Of a stretch of 64,000 nt of DNA, positions 17,577 to 25,909 are shown piece after piece; within the stretch, counting starts at the first letter, position 1, and each line of letters begins with the position of its first letter. Source of the DNA: Ancylothrix sp. D3o. Lineage in GTDB: Bacteria > Cyanobacteriota > Cyanobacteriia > Cyanobacteriales > Oscillatoriaceae. Under the pieces are notes generated by a model. That model was not told the DNA's origin and ran no database searches. It saw only the letters and a list, made by a program, of their open reading frames with translations. The translations under genes and the position numbers were made by a program. The stretch is from positions 56,205-120,204 of the forward strand of contig NZ_JAMXEX010000016.1 in assembly GCF_025370775.1 (NCBI RefSeq), in the 5' to 3' direction.

Positions 17577-17664
17577 TGAATCTGTCGTAAGCCAAGGTTA
17601 TTCTGACACAGATTTTATTATAAAAGCAGTCCATACACAAAGACACCAAAGCAAAATAACAGCC

Positions 17665-17746
17665 AGACAACAAGGCGGTGCAATTGACCGCCTACAGCTT
17701 GCACTTCGCTCCATCTTTTAGCAGAGGCTGACATTTACCGTTAGAC
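17665..17746 (+). other. attC-like (integron cassette) site, degenerate
   Basis: At the right side of the R-M insertion AGACAAC (17665-17671) and GTTAGAC (17740-17746) bracket 68 bases. GTTAGAC fits the GTTRRRY core of attC R' sites exactly; the left end fits RYYYAAC poorly. Inside are an internal hairpin GGCGGT...ACCGCC and the text CAGCTTGCACTTCGCTCCA, which resembles the spacer of many attC sites as I remember them. The L arms pair only partly. Treat as a resemblance. Confidence 0.25.
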
Positions 17747-17823
17747 AGTGAGGCAAGGAGATCCTCTTTTCCCCCTTATAATAACCCTCTTTTCAGCGTC
17801 TCACTTGTCAGAGATTAGAACAA

Positions 17824-18246
17824 TTAATTAACCTTTATAAAGGGGGCCATATTTATCAAAGCGCCGGTGCTGCGTTCTTCAAAGTAAGATATTTCTAATT
17901 CTTGAATGTGGCGGTAGGCATCTTGTCTTAAATTATGCTGGATAGATTGACCTAAATTTCGCCATAGTCTTGCATAAGCATATTCAAAAACTGATTCCAA
18001 TATCCAGACAATGACTGTCAGAATAGAGAGGATAATAAATTGACTAAAAACGTCTTTAACTCCCCATTTAGCGATCAGGGAATCTTCTTGTTTGACAATT
18101 ACATCAACAGCAGCCCCAATTAAAGCTGGGGGTGCTAGGTCGAATATTTTATTAAGAATTGAACAAACCGTTGCTTGCCAAATTTGAGTCTGATATTGCT
18201 TACCGTAATTGAACAGGCGCCGGAGGGGGTGAGCGGTTTTAGTCAC
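17824..18246 (-). pseudogene. Truncated 5' copy of the ABC exporter gene
   Basis: From the ATG at 18246 this frame reproduces the start of the ABC exporter ([19 protein letters not shown]...ERSTGALI) for 131-132 residues. It differs at two positions (Ile to Thr in QYQ-QIWQ, Ile to Val in ES-FEYAY). After the repeat edge at 17855 it continues for a few unrelated residues to a stop. It lacks half the membrane domain and the whole ATPase, so it is non-functional as a transporter. It probably keeps the ancestral upstream region, while the intact copy at 12760-14532 lies across the insertion. Confidence 0.93.
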
Positions 18247-18325
18247 AGGTTTAAGTGAAAGAAAATTGAAGATTGGAATTTACCAAGAGGGCAATTTCTA
18301 TTTTATCTGATTTGTAGCATTCGTG
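17855..18325 (-). repeat. 471-bp direct repeat, copy B
   Basis: Same orientation as 14141-14611, with six mismatches and no gaps. Homology starts sharply at ATCAAAG in both copies and ends after ATTCGTG. Recombination between the two copies would delete the R-M genes and rebuild one intact exporter gene. Confidence 0.95.
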
Positions 18326-18534
18326 CTTAAGAAATGTAGGTTTTGACTCGCTGACGGGATTCTTTCAAAAAATGCGCTTTCTTCTAATAAGAAACAAGCT
18401 AACTTATTTTTGGCTTATTTTTGATTTTGTCTACTTTTGAATCGTTATATTTAAGGAGATGTTTGTATTAAAATTTAAATGTACAACAGCTTATAACCTG
18501 CCTTAAACAGTTACTAAAACCAGATAACAGCATT

Positions 18535-18587
18535 CTGTGGCTGAATCACAGAACGAGTAAAAAAGCGAACCTCAGCCACAGAACGAG
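18535..18587. repeat. Inverted plus direct repeat near the GH57 3' end
   Basis: CTGTGGCTGA (18535-18544) and TCAGCCACAG (18572-18581) are perfect inverted arms, and CACAGAACGAG recurs at 18547-18557 and 18577-18587. The element ends just downstream of the GH57 stop and may form a transcript-end hairpin. The rest of the 18326-18597 gap is A/T-rich and holds no gene that I can see. Confidence 0.55.
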
Positions 18588-18597
18588 GAAAATTAGA

Positions 18598-20823
18598 TTA
18601 GGGCATTTCAAACGAAATCAAGGTATTTTCCGGCAAATAATCCTTAAACAGGCCCCCCTCAGACAACATCACCACCATTCGCAAACCCCAGTCAGGATGC
18701 GTGGGTAAATCAGCCCAAGGTAATGCCAATTCTAAACACTTATCCACCGCAACTTGTGCACGCGACGGACGCGGGTTCCAGCGTTGATTTTCGCACGCTT
18801 CTTGTAACCACACCGAATGTGTTAGCAAATTAATTCCTAAATGGTGGTGGAAATAATAATTCACCGGTGCCTCATGGGGTAAACTCGCCAAAGGTGCGGG
18901 ACTATTACACAAAGGTTTCTCTGGATAATACCACAACAAATTCACTTCTGGCGGGCAATCTTTGCCGAATTGAATACCACTTTTGAAATCCATCCGCAAA
19001 TAGAAATTAAGGTGGTCTACTCCATACCAAATCCGCTGAATAGCTGAACTGCGGTGCATTGTACCCCGCGCCCCGCCTACTTCCAACCGGCCCGCTTTAT
19101 CCCAATCTTGCTCATCTCCGACACCATCAATTGTCGGATGAATAAAACTTTGGGGCCGGTGTTCTTTGTGTTTTTCATGCACTTCTACCGGCTTGCGAAC
19201 ATCTTCAGGAATTGGCTCATTTAATGCCTGATAAATTCCCGCCAAATGTTCTCTAAATAACTGATCAAACATGGCATCCTGATTTGAAGAATGACCCTCC
19301 CCAAACCACCAGAACCAATCAGAACCCTCGGCTGCATAAAGTGCTTCCCACGCTTCCGGGTTATTTTCTGGGGTGGCTTCGGGGTGCTTTGCCAGCACTT
19401 CCCGTGCTTTTGTCAACAAATCCCAGGCTTTATTTTTCGCCGGATCGCCTATCCATGTCGTCAAACTGCCATCTACCCAGGAACCACTATGCAATTTATC
19501 TGCCGGCAGTGTTTCGGTGGGCGGGAATTGATCTAAAAATTCCGAAACAGTTACTAATTTAATATCCTGGGAATCACTCAATTTTCGATAAAGATTTTCC
19601 AGAAAAGGTAAACCATCTTTTTGATAAAATTCCCAGCAATTTTCGCCATCCAAAGCTATCGTAACTAACCAGGGTTTTTCTAAAGCGCCGCCGCCGTTGC
19701 GGTATTTTAAACTGCGGGAAATTGCTTCTAAATGACCGACTAAATCATTGGCGGCTTTTTTCGGTTCCATTGAGCCATAAGTAAAGCCAATTAAATCAGA
19801 AAGCCGGTGATCGCGGAAAACAATTGCTAAATCTCCCTGGGGAGTTTCTAGGCGATAAGGTTGGTAAAGCATCTCTGGTTCGCAAACATTCCCCACCCCA
19901 TCTCTGTGAAAAAATGTTTTCTTTGTCCAGCCTAAAATTGCCTCATCTGAACATATCCATTTAAAGCCTTGTTGTGCAATATAAGGTAAAATTGCCGGAC
20001 TGACGGCTTGCTCAGAAGGCCATAAACCTCTGGGTGTTCTCCCAAAGCGTTCTTGATACATATCCCAGGATTTTTGCAAGTGGCGGGGGATATCTTCTTG
20101 CCATTGAAAGCGATTTTTTGGCAAGGTCATATTGGGAATTGCTACTCGTCCGCAATTTGTATCAGCAAGTAAGGGTAAAATCGGGTGGGTGTAAGGGGTT
20201 GTGGTGACTTCTAATTGGCCGCTGTCTTGCATTTTTTTGTGTTGCGGCACAATGCGGCTGAGAATTTCTCGCTGTTTTGAATATATGCGTTGCCGGTCTG
20301 CGAGAGTAAAGTTTTTTCCTTGTTTTAACCAAGTATCAATTTCTGGATCGTCCCAAAAAATCGGGTCTATCCATGCTAAATTATGCCATGCTAATAAATC
20401 GCTATAGTCTTGTAATGTCCAATTTTGAAAACACCAACCATAGCCTTTATCTTGTCGTTGGTGATACAGTTGGGAATAGCGGGGGTGCGGGTCAATTAAG
20501 GTGTGATGATTGGCATCAAAAAAATGCTCAATGATAAAATATTTTTGTTCGTTTGTTAGGTTTTCTTCGGGGGTTAAGGCAGCGTTGAGATAGGGATCAA
20601 AGGCATTACCTTCGATATAATCTTCTAACTGCAAAATTAACGAGGGAACTAAGTTAACGGTTTGATGTAGTTTCGGATACCGTTCGAGGATTAATATCAA
20701 ATCAAGGTAATCTTTGGTACCGTGCAAGCGCACCCAAGGCAGCCGATACTGGCCGGTGGCGCGATTTTTGTAGAGGGGTTGATGTTGGTGCCAAATAAAT
20801 GCAACGTAGAGGGGATGGGGCAT
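18598..20823 (-). CDS. Glycoside hydrolase family 57 (alpha-amylase / glucanotransferase type)
   Basis: The 741-residue protein opens with the GH57 region 1 motif FIWHQHQPLY and continues VRLHGTKDYLDLI. Region 3 is PRGLWPSEQAVS, whose Glu is the family's nucleophile, and region 4 is VTIALDGENCWEFY with the acid Asp. The C-terminal 200 residues (after EHRPQSFIHPTIDG) form an extra beta domain. GH57 enzymes retain anomeric configuration and act on alpha-1,4-glucans, so a role in glycogen turnover is likely. It lacks a signal peptide. It stands alone, with a GH15 glucoamylase about 16 kb away. Confidence 0.92.
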   Translation of the reverse strand: MPHPLYVAFIWHQHQPLYKNRATGQYRLPWVRLHGTKDYLDLILILERYPKLHQTVNLVPSLILQLEDYIEGNAFDPYLNAALTPEENLTNEQKYFIIEHFFDANHHTLIDPHPRYSQLYHQRQDKGYGWCFQNWTLQDYSDLLAWHNLAWIDPIFWDDPEIDTWLKQGKNFTLADRQRIYSKQREILSRIVPQHKKMQDSGQLEVTTTPYTHPILPLLADTNCGRVAIPNMTLPKNRFQWQEDIPRHLQKSWDMYQERFGRTPRGLWPSEQAVSPAILPYIAQQGFKWICSDEAILGWTKKTFFHRDGVGNVCEPEMLYQPYRLETPQGDLAIVFRDHRLSDLIGFTYGSMEPKKAANDLVGHLEAISRSLKYRNGGGALEKPWLVTIALDGENCWEFYQKDGLPFLENLYRKLSDSQDIKLVTVSEFLDQFPPTETLPADKLHSGSWVDGSLTTWIGDPAKNKAWDLLTKAREVLAKHPEATPENNPEAWEALYAAEGSDWFWWFGEGHSSNQDAMFDQLFREHLAGIYQALNEPIPEDVRKPVEVHEKHKEHRPQSFIHPTIDGVGDEQDWDKAGRLEVGGARGTMHRSSAIQRIWYGVDHLNFYLRMDFKSGIQFGKDCPPEVNLLWYYPEKPLCNSPAPLASLPHEAPVNYYFHHHLGINLLTHSVWLQEACENQRWNPRPSRAQVAVDKCLELALPWADLPTHPDWGLRMVVMLSEGGLFKDYLPENTLISFEMP

Positions 20824-20892
20824 ATTTTCAACTGAGGTGAAGAAAGTTTATTTCTCTCTAGTGTTCTAAGATTCTACCTTACCCCAGGAACT

Positions 20893-20922
20893 AAAAAACC
20901 GACACTTCATATGAGTGCCGGT
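20893..20922 (-). terminator. Second terminator after nfu
   Basis: On the minus strand ACCGGCACT (20922-20914) pairs with AGTGTCGGT (20906-20898) with one G-U pair, followed by TTTTT. It lies about 110 bases downstream of the nfu stop, past a stronger hairpin, and before the GH57 gene, so it isolates that gene from read-through. Confidence 0.7.
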
Positions 20923-20981
20923 TGGTAGGTTTTTGCTCCCTCTCTGTGTTCCGGGGTGCTTGCTTCTGTGTGCTGGCCTTG

Positions 20982-21011
20982 AAAAAAAAAGAGGTCTGTA
21001 GTTAGACCTCT
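20982..21011 (-). terminator. Rho-independent terminator of nfu
   Basis: On the minus strand AGAGGTCT (21011-21004) and AGACCTCT (20997-20990) are perfect arms around AACTAC, followed by nine T residues. It lies about 20 bases past the nfu stop. Confidence 0.92.
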
Positions 21012-21031
21012 GAGGGGGAACCGGCCTGTTT

Positions 21032-21268
21032 TTAAAGGACTTGTTCGACGTCTGTAATTTCGGGAATCATTTCTCGTAGCCGGCGCTCAATTCCCATCCG
21101 TAGTGTCATTGTGGAACTTGGACAAGTACCGCAAGCACCTTGTAAGCGCAACTTGACTATCGGCCCATCAAGTTCGACGAGTTCGACGTTTCCACCATCT
21201 GACATTAAATAGGGCCGCAATTCATCTAAGACTGTTTCGACGTTTTCACGGTTGAGTGTCAGGGACAT
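21032..21268 (-). CDS. nfu: NifU-like Fe-S scaffold (Nfu)
   Basis: The 78-residue protein is a stand-alone NifU C-terminal domain: [49 protein letters not shown] with the CxxC pair that binds a 4Fe-4S cluster between two subunits. In cyanobacteria such Nfu proteins are the main scaffold delivering clusters, for example to photosystem I. It has its own strong terminator. Length is standard for the cyanobacterial family. Confidence 0.95.
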   Translation of the reverse strand: MSLTLNRENVETVLDELRPYLMSDGGNVELVELDGPIVKLRLQGACGTCPSSTMTLRMGIERRLREMIPEITDVEQVL

Positions 21269-21368
21269 TGTTTTTTTCCTCTTTTCCGGGGGCTACTTTA
21301 ACAATCTTATCGTTTCTTAAGTACGCTGGGCACACCTAGCCATTGAAGTTTATTGCCCAGCATCCAGT

Positions 21369-22019
21369 TTAAACGGTGGCCGGCACGAGTAGTTTAATAT
21401 TCGTGAAGTTAAACTCGGTGGTGATTTCTTGGCCTTTTTCTTTGGCGTGGATGACTTGCTGTGTCATTAGATAATAATCGCCTACTTTCTCGAATTTATC
21501 TTGATGCTGACGTTCTGTGATAATTTCGTTGGTTTGGGGGTTGCGGAATACGACATCATAGCCGGTGGCGAGATATCCGTTGCCGGTGTCTAAAGTTTCG
21601 TAGGTGTCTATGACAAAGGCGACTCTTCCCATGACGCGGCTTACTTGGCAAATTTCTTTGCCTCGTATTTTATAATTAGAGCCCATTGAGTCTCCTTTAA
21701 CTAAAATTTCGCTGGCGCCGGTGTCGTCGGTTTCTCCGAGGGTAAATGAGTTTTTGCTGTGGGAGTCTTCAAAGCTATTGCGTTTACGGTGGGTGACAAT
21801 ATCGCGCAGTTGAGTATATACGCTTTGGCTAATTTCTTCGCCTTCAATGCCGGTGACTTCGACTGTCATATCGCCGTTAATCTTAATTTGACCGCGATAC
21901 TCTTCTTCGCCTTGTTTTAATTCGATGTCGGCGCTATAACCGGGGAAGTTGCTATCCCAGGTGTAGCGGTTTTCGTAAGCGGCTTTAAATAAATCTCGTG
22001 CTTGATTTTGTTCGGTCAT
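21369..22019 (-). CDS. DUF3386 family protein
   Basis: The 216-residue protein starts QARDLFKAAYENRYTWDSNFPGYSADIEL and shows alternating beta-strands (YRGQIKINGDMTVEV, CQVSRVMGRVAFVIDTYETLDTGNGYLATGYDVVFRNPQT), as in the DUF3386 family of cyanobacteria and plastids. The function is unknown. No signal peptide or membrane segment is present. It lies 100 bases upstream of nfu in the same direction, but without sign of co-transcription. Confidence 0.88.
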   Translation of the reverse strand: MTEQNQARDLFKAAYENRYTWDSNFPGYSADIELKQGEEEYRGQIKINGDMTVEVTGIEGEEISQSVYTQLRDIVTHRKRNSFEDSHSKNSFTLGETDDTGASEILVKGDSMGSNYKIRGKEICQVSRVMGRVAFVIDTYETLDTGNGYLATGYDVVFRNPQTNEIITERQHQDKFEKVGDYYLMTQQVIHAKEKGQEITTEFNFTNIKLLVPATV

Positions 22020-22231
22020 GGGTTCCTCGTTTGGTTTTTTGCTGTTATTTATTATAGCTTAAAGTCGATAATTAGGGATGGGAAAACCCTACCTTGTCTT
22101 AGCCGCCTGGGTAGAATAATTTGGGTTAGGATGAAGGGTTGGGAATGGCTGGGTGAAATTTTGGATAAAATAGATGTGCCGGTGTTTGGATAAAGACTAT
22201 GGAAGCTATTACAAATTGTAGGGTTTTTGAT

Positions 22232-22276
22232 GCCGGTTTTTGAGGCCGGTTTTTGAGGCCGGTTTTTGAGGCCGGT
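22232..22276. repeat. 13-bp tandem repeat
   Basis: The unit GCCGGTTTTTGAG occurs three times in a row (22232-22244, 22245-22257, 22258-22270), followed by a partial GCCGGT. The unit starts with the GCCGGT word that is frequent through the window. Copy number at such a site is likely to vary between strains. Confidence 0.9.
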
Positions 22277-22285
22277 ATATACACG

Positions 22286-22399
22286 AATAAAACCCCTTTG
22301 GGGTTAATCATTTAATTTTATAGGTAGCTGGTATTTGTCGCCGGTTGAATAGCGTCTACATTAATAAAACCCCAAAGGGGTTAACCATTTAATTCTATA
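22286..22399. repeat. Duplicated palindromic element
   Basis: AATAAAACCCC-TTT-GGGGTTAATCATTTAATT and AATAAAACCCC-AAA-GGGGTTAACCATTTAATT are a direct repeat about 77 bases apart. Each contains a 6-bp-arm palindrome (22291-22305 and 22368-22382). They look like two copies of one small mobile or structural repeat. Confidence 0.75.
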
Positions 22400-22603
22400 G
22401 TCCGTAGGACTTCTTTTGTATAGGCACTCTCTAACCCGTGACTATTGGGAATGTTTAATGATGCTGGTGTAGAAGGGGATAGTATAGCGTTTTTTTGAGT
22501 TTTGTTAATTTTTCCTGAAGTGGGGCCACCGGCCCATAACTTCAGCTATAATACCTCTCAAGTTTGAGAGCGTTTTCTACCTTTAGGTAGAGGGAATTCT
22601 GCC

Positions 22604-23104
22604 ATGAATAGGAAAATTTGGCGTGGTTTTTTGGTTGGGGTTTTGTTGTTGACGGTGGCCGGTTGTAAGGAAGAAACACCACCGCGTCTTAAAATGAATT
22701 TTGTTTGTAAGGCTGGGAAAAACGGCATACCCACCACCTATGCACTCACACCTATTGGACAAAAACCGGTTATTCGTTGGGTATCAAAATATTTTGAAGG
22801 TAGTGGATATACGCCGCAAAGACGTTGCGAAGAAGTGACGCAAAAAATGCAAACTGCTGAGAATAATGGCGTTTTGAATTTTATCACCGTTGGCAGAGAA
22901 AATAATCAGGATGTTATTTGCTTTTCTACTGTCAAAGGAGGGAAATGCGATTTAACCTTGCTTACTCTTAAGCCTAATGATAGTGCCGGTAAAGCAGTTG
23001 AGGATCTTTTAAATTTCGGTGCGGCGGGGCCCATTGAGCAAAGTAGCAGCGGGCCTTCTATTGATTTCGAGAAATGGGTTAAATCTATTCCGTCAGAAAA
23101 ATAA
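22604..23104 (+). CDS. COP23-domain lipoprotein
   Basis: The 166-residue protein has a lipoprotein signal (MNRKIWRGFLVGVLLLTVAGC, lipobox Cys 21). The body matches the COP23 domain first seen in a circadian-oscillating membrane protein of Cyanothece: FVCKAGKNGIPTTYAL, PVIRWVSKYFEGSGYTPQRRCEEVTQKMQTAENNG, NFITVGRENNQDVICFS, CDLTLLTLKPNDSAGKAVEDLL. Four cysteines probably form disulfides. The role is unknown. It precedes a large protease-TPR lipoprotein in the same direction with a 140-base gap; COP23 domains occur close to trypsin-like proteases in cyanobacteria as far as I know, so a link is possible. Confidence 0.85.
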   Translation: MNRKIWRGFLVGVLLLTVAGCKEETPPRLKMNFVCKAGKNGIPTTYALTPIGQKPVIRWVSKYFEGSGYTPQRRCEEVTQKMQTAENNGVLNFITVGRENNQDVICFSTVKGGKCDLTLLTLKPNDSAGKAVEDLLNFGAAGPIEQSSSGPSIDFEKWVKSIPSEK

Positions 23105-23157
23105 GCAAATTAAATGTATGGTGCAACCACAGGGCGGGAACTACAATCAACCCCCCT

Positions 23158-23187
23158 AGTGGCGCAGGCATCTTGCCTGCGATTGCC
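23158..23187. repeat. Dispersed GCAGGC palindromic repeat, copy 1
   Basis: AGTGGCGCAGGC-ATCTT-GCCTGCGATTGCC is an inverted repeat with arms GGCAGGC-like around ATCTT. Related copies lie at 52650-52680 and, inverted, at 54801-54830. It sits in the gap before the protease-TPR gene and, in one frame, would be read as part of an over-long N terminus. Confidence 0.8.
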
Positions 23188-23244
23188 GATTACCGGCCCC
23201 AAACCCCAGTTCATCAACATATTTGCACAAATTCAGCCAAACTT

Positions 23245-25806
23245 ATGTCAAACAATATGAAAAAACAACGTCTTTTTTTCACAGCCTTTTTAGGCAGCTT
23301 ATTACTCATCTCCCCCGTCTTCTATGGCTGTAATTCCTCATCAAAAAAACCGGAAACAACCGCTGCAATTCCTCAATCCTCTCAGCAAAATTTGGAGGAA
23401 CTTGCAAAATCTATTACGGTTAAAGTCATGGCCGGCAAATCAGGGGGATCGGGGACAATTATTAATAAAAAGGGGGATGTTTATACAGTTTTAACAAATC
23501 AGCACGTCGTCAACCTTGGCACCCCCCACCGCATCCAAACTCCCGACGGCAAAATTTATGATGCAGAAATTGATAAAATTTATGATGCAGAAATTGATAA
23601 AAATGTCAATAGTAAAGAGAAAGATTTAGCGCTGTTGCAGTTTCGTTCCTCCGCAGATTATCAGGTAGCGGAATTTCCAGAAAATGTGGAAGAAAACGAG
23701 TTTTTTAAGGCTTTGAAAGTGGGGGATGAACTTGTGGCGGCGGGTTTTCCTTCAGAGCAAAATAATTTGAAAATTGCGCGGGGAAAAATTGCTGTGCTAC
23801 CTGAGAAATCCTTGCAGGGTGGTTATCGGCTGGGGTATGATAATGCTATTGAAAAAGGCATGAGTGGCGGGCCGGTTTTGAATAATCGCGGCGAATTAAT
23901 TGCCGTTAATGGCAGAGATGCTTATCCGGTTTTTGGCGATCCGTTTGTGTTTGAAGATGGTTCTCGTCCCTCGGAAAATGATAAAAATAAGATGATGGCT
24001 GTGAGTTGGGGGGTGGGGGTGCCGGTGTTGGCAAAATTGGCTCCCAGTTTAGTTGAAACTCAGGAGTTAAGTTTAACAGGTATCCCTAATGATGTGAGGG
24101 AAATTGCTAAAAAAATTACTGTGCGAATTGATTATGCTGGGTATAATGGTTCGGGGGTGATTATTGCGAGAGATGGGAATAATTATTATGTTTTGACGGC
24201 GCATCATGTGGCAAAAAATGAAAATAAAGAAGTTGTTACCCCAGATGGAAAACGTTATCCGGTGAATGAAAGTACGGTGAAATCTCTTGAGCGGCAGGCT
24301 GATTTAGCAGTGTTGCAGTTTAGCAGTAGTGAAAATTATCAAGTGGCAACTTTGGGGAATTATAGTTTAGATGAAAAACGCTTGGTGTTTACCTATGGTT
24401 GGGGAAAAGCTGAAGGGAAAAAAGCCAAACCTAAGTTTACTCCGGGTTTTATTTTTGGTAAAGAGGACGGTTCTATTTATGCAAAAGATCCAGGTTCTTT
24501 GACTTATGGTTATGAGCTAGTTTATACGAATATAACTCAAGGTGGCATGAGTGGGGGGCCGGTTTTGGATACTCAAGGACGAGTGATTGGTATTCATGGA
24601 CGTGCGGAGGGAAATGACATAGATGGAATTCAGTATGGCTATAGTTTAGGTGTGCCAATAAAAACTTTTGTGGCTGATTTAAAGTCAGCGGAAAGTAAGT
24701 TAAAGATGAAGCAAAAGTTGAGTTTGGAAACATCAATTCCTGCTTCTGTTGATGAAAACGATAAATTTTCAATTTATTTTACTGAATTATTTAAACTAAA
24801 AATACCCCAGGATAAAACAAAGGCAAAAGATTGGATAAACTACGGCAATCAGTTATGGCGAATTGAGTTATATAAAGAAGCTATTGCGGCGTTTGAGGAA
24901 GCAATTAAACTGAATCGGGATTTGGATCAAGCTTGGTATGCAAGGGGTTTAGCATTATCTTATAACCGGGAATATCAAAAAGGTTTTGAGTCTTTTGATA
25001 AAGCTACCAAAATTAACCCGAAATTTTATCAATCTTGGCGTTGGCGTGGCGGTTTACTAAGCCAATATTTAAACAATCCTGAAGAGGCGTTGAAATCTTT
25101 TGATAAAGCAATTAGTATTAATAATCAAGATTTTACCTTGCACTTATCCAGAGGAAATGTGTTGAGAGATTTAAAACGCTATCAGGATGCTGTTACTGCT
25201 TATAAGAAGGCTATTGAGCTTAATAAAAACCATTCTTGGAGTTACTTCAACCTAGGAAATGCACGCAGGGATTTAAAAGACGATCAGGGTGCAATTGAGG
25301 ATTACACTGAAGCTATTAAAATTAATCCTAACTTGGCCGAAGCTTACATCAACCGGGGGCTTGTACGCCGGAATTTAAAAGACGATCAGGGTGCGATTGA
25401 GGATTTCACTAAAGGTATTTCAATTAATCCTAACTTGGCCGAAGCTTACATCAACCTGGGGTTTGCACGCAGCCATTTAAAAAAATATGAGGATGCGATT
25501 GAGGATTTCACTAAAGGTATTTCAATTAATCCTAACTTGGCCGAAGCTTACATCGGCCGGGGGGTTGCACGCAGTGAGATAGGAAAGTATGAGGATGCGA
25601 TTGAGGATTTCACTCAAGCTATTAAAATTAATCCTAGCTATGCCGAAGCTTACGCCACCCGGGGGGCTGCATACGCTTTAACTGGAGAGACCGAAAGTGG
25701 AATAAAAGATTTTCAAAAAGCCGCAGAATTGTTTCGCCAGCAAGGGAATATGGAAGGTTATCAAACCGCCCAAAAATTAGTAAAACAATTTCAAAATCAA
25801 CAATAA
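23245..25806 (+). CDS. Lipoprotein with two trypsin-like domains and TPR repeats
   Basis: I start at ATG 23245 (853 residues), because the longer frame would translate a dispersed repeat and hide a good lipoprotein signal (MKKQRLFFTAFLGSLLLISPVFYGC). Two S1-type serine protease domains follow. The first has NQHVV, KDLALLQF and GMSGGPVL for the His-Asp-Ser triad; the second has AHHVA, ADLAVLQF and GGMSGGPVL. From about residue 530 come roughly eight TPR repeats (AIEDFTKGISINPNLAEAYI-LG type), nearly identical at DNA level. It is probably an envelope-anchored protease or chaperone with a protein-docking arm. A 24-base tandem duplication (23551-23598) repeats KIYDAEID inside protease domain 1. 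Confidence 0.88.
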   Translation: MSNNMKKQRLFFTAFLGSLLLISPVFYGCNSSSKKPETTAAIPQSSQQNLEELAKSITVKVMAGKSGGSGTIINKKGDVYTVLTNQHVVNLGTPHRIQTPDGKIYDAEIDKIYDAEIDKNVNSKEKDLALLQFRSSADYQVAEFPENVEENEFFKALKVGDELVAAGFPSEQNNLKIARGKIAVLPEKSLQGGYRLGYDNAIEKGMSGGPVLNNRGELIAVNGRDAYPVFGDPFVFEDGSRPSENDKNKMMAVSWGVGVPVLAKLAPSLVETQELSLTGIPNDVREIAKKITVRIDYAGYNGSGVIIARDGNNYYVLTAHHVAKNENKEVVTPDGKRYPVNESTVKSLERQADLAVLQFSSSENYQVATLGNYSLDEKRLVFTYGWGKAEGKKAKPKFTPGFIFGKEDGSIYAKDPGSLTYGYELVYTNITQGGMSGGPVLDTQGRVIGIHGRAEGNDIDGIQYGYSLGVPIKTFVADLKSAESKLKMKQKLSLETSIPASVDENDKFSIYFTELFKLKIPQDKTKAKDWINYGNQLWRIELYKEAIAAFEEAIKLNRDLDQAWYARGLALSYNREYQKGFESFDKATKINPKFYQSWRWRGGLLSQYLNNPEEALKSFDKAISINNQDFTLHLSRGNVLRDLKRYQDAVTAYKKAIELNKNHSWSYFNLGNARRDLKDDQGAIEDYTEAIKINPNLAEAYINRGLVRRNLKDDQGAIEDFTKGISINPNLAEAYINLGFARSHLKKYEDAIEDFTKGISINPNLAEAYIGRGVARSEIGKYEDAIEDFTQAIKINPSYAEAYATRGAAYALTGETESGIKDFQKAAELFRQQGNMEGYQTAQKLVKQFQNQQ

Positions 25807-25909
25807 ATATTACCCTCATCCTTGCCTGGGTTGGTTTTTACCTTCCCCAAAAACTATAATACAAATAATCCCAAAAACCCATTCAGCAAAACAATGTTAA
25901 ACAGCATAG

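Larger units (their letters stand above)
22020..22603. other. 584-bp gap rich in short repeats
   Basis: Between DUF3386 (leftward) and the COP23 gene (rightward) I see no convincing gene. A short plus-strand frame (MKGWEWLGEILDKIDVPVFG, 22131-22193) could be a gene fragment. The gap also holds a 13-bp tandem repeat, a pair of AACCCC palindromes, and a TATAAT hexamer at 22547-22552 about 50 bases before the COP23 start that may be its -10 box. Confidence 0.4.

Noticed and set aside
17665..17746. Firm call of an integron
   Set aside because: Only one degenerate attC-like site and no integrase gene are visible, so it is listed only as a resemblance.
22232..22276. CRISPR array
   Set aside because: The 13-base units are directly adjacent without spacers, so this is a simple tandem repeat. 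No CRISPR array was seen anywhere in the window.
23173..23244. Longer N terminus for the protease-TPR protein
   Set aside because: It would translate part of a dispersed repeat and mask a good lipoprotein signal peptide at the chosen start.
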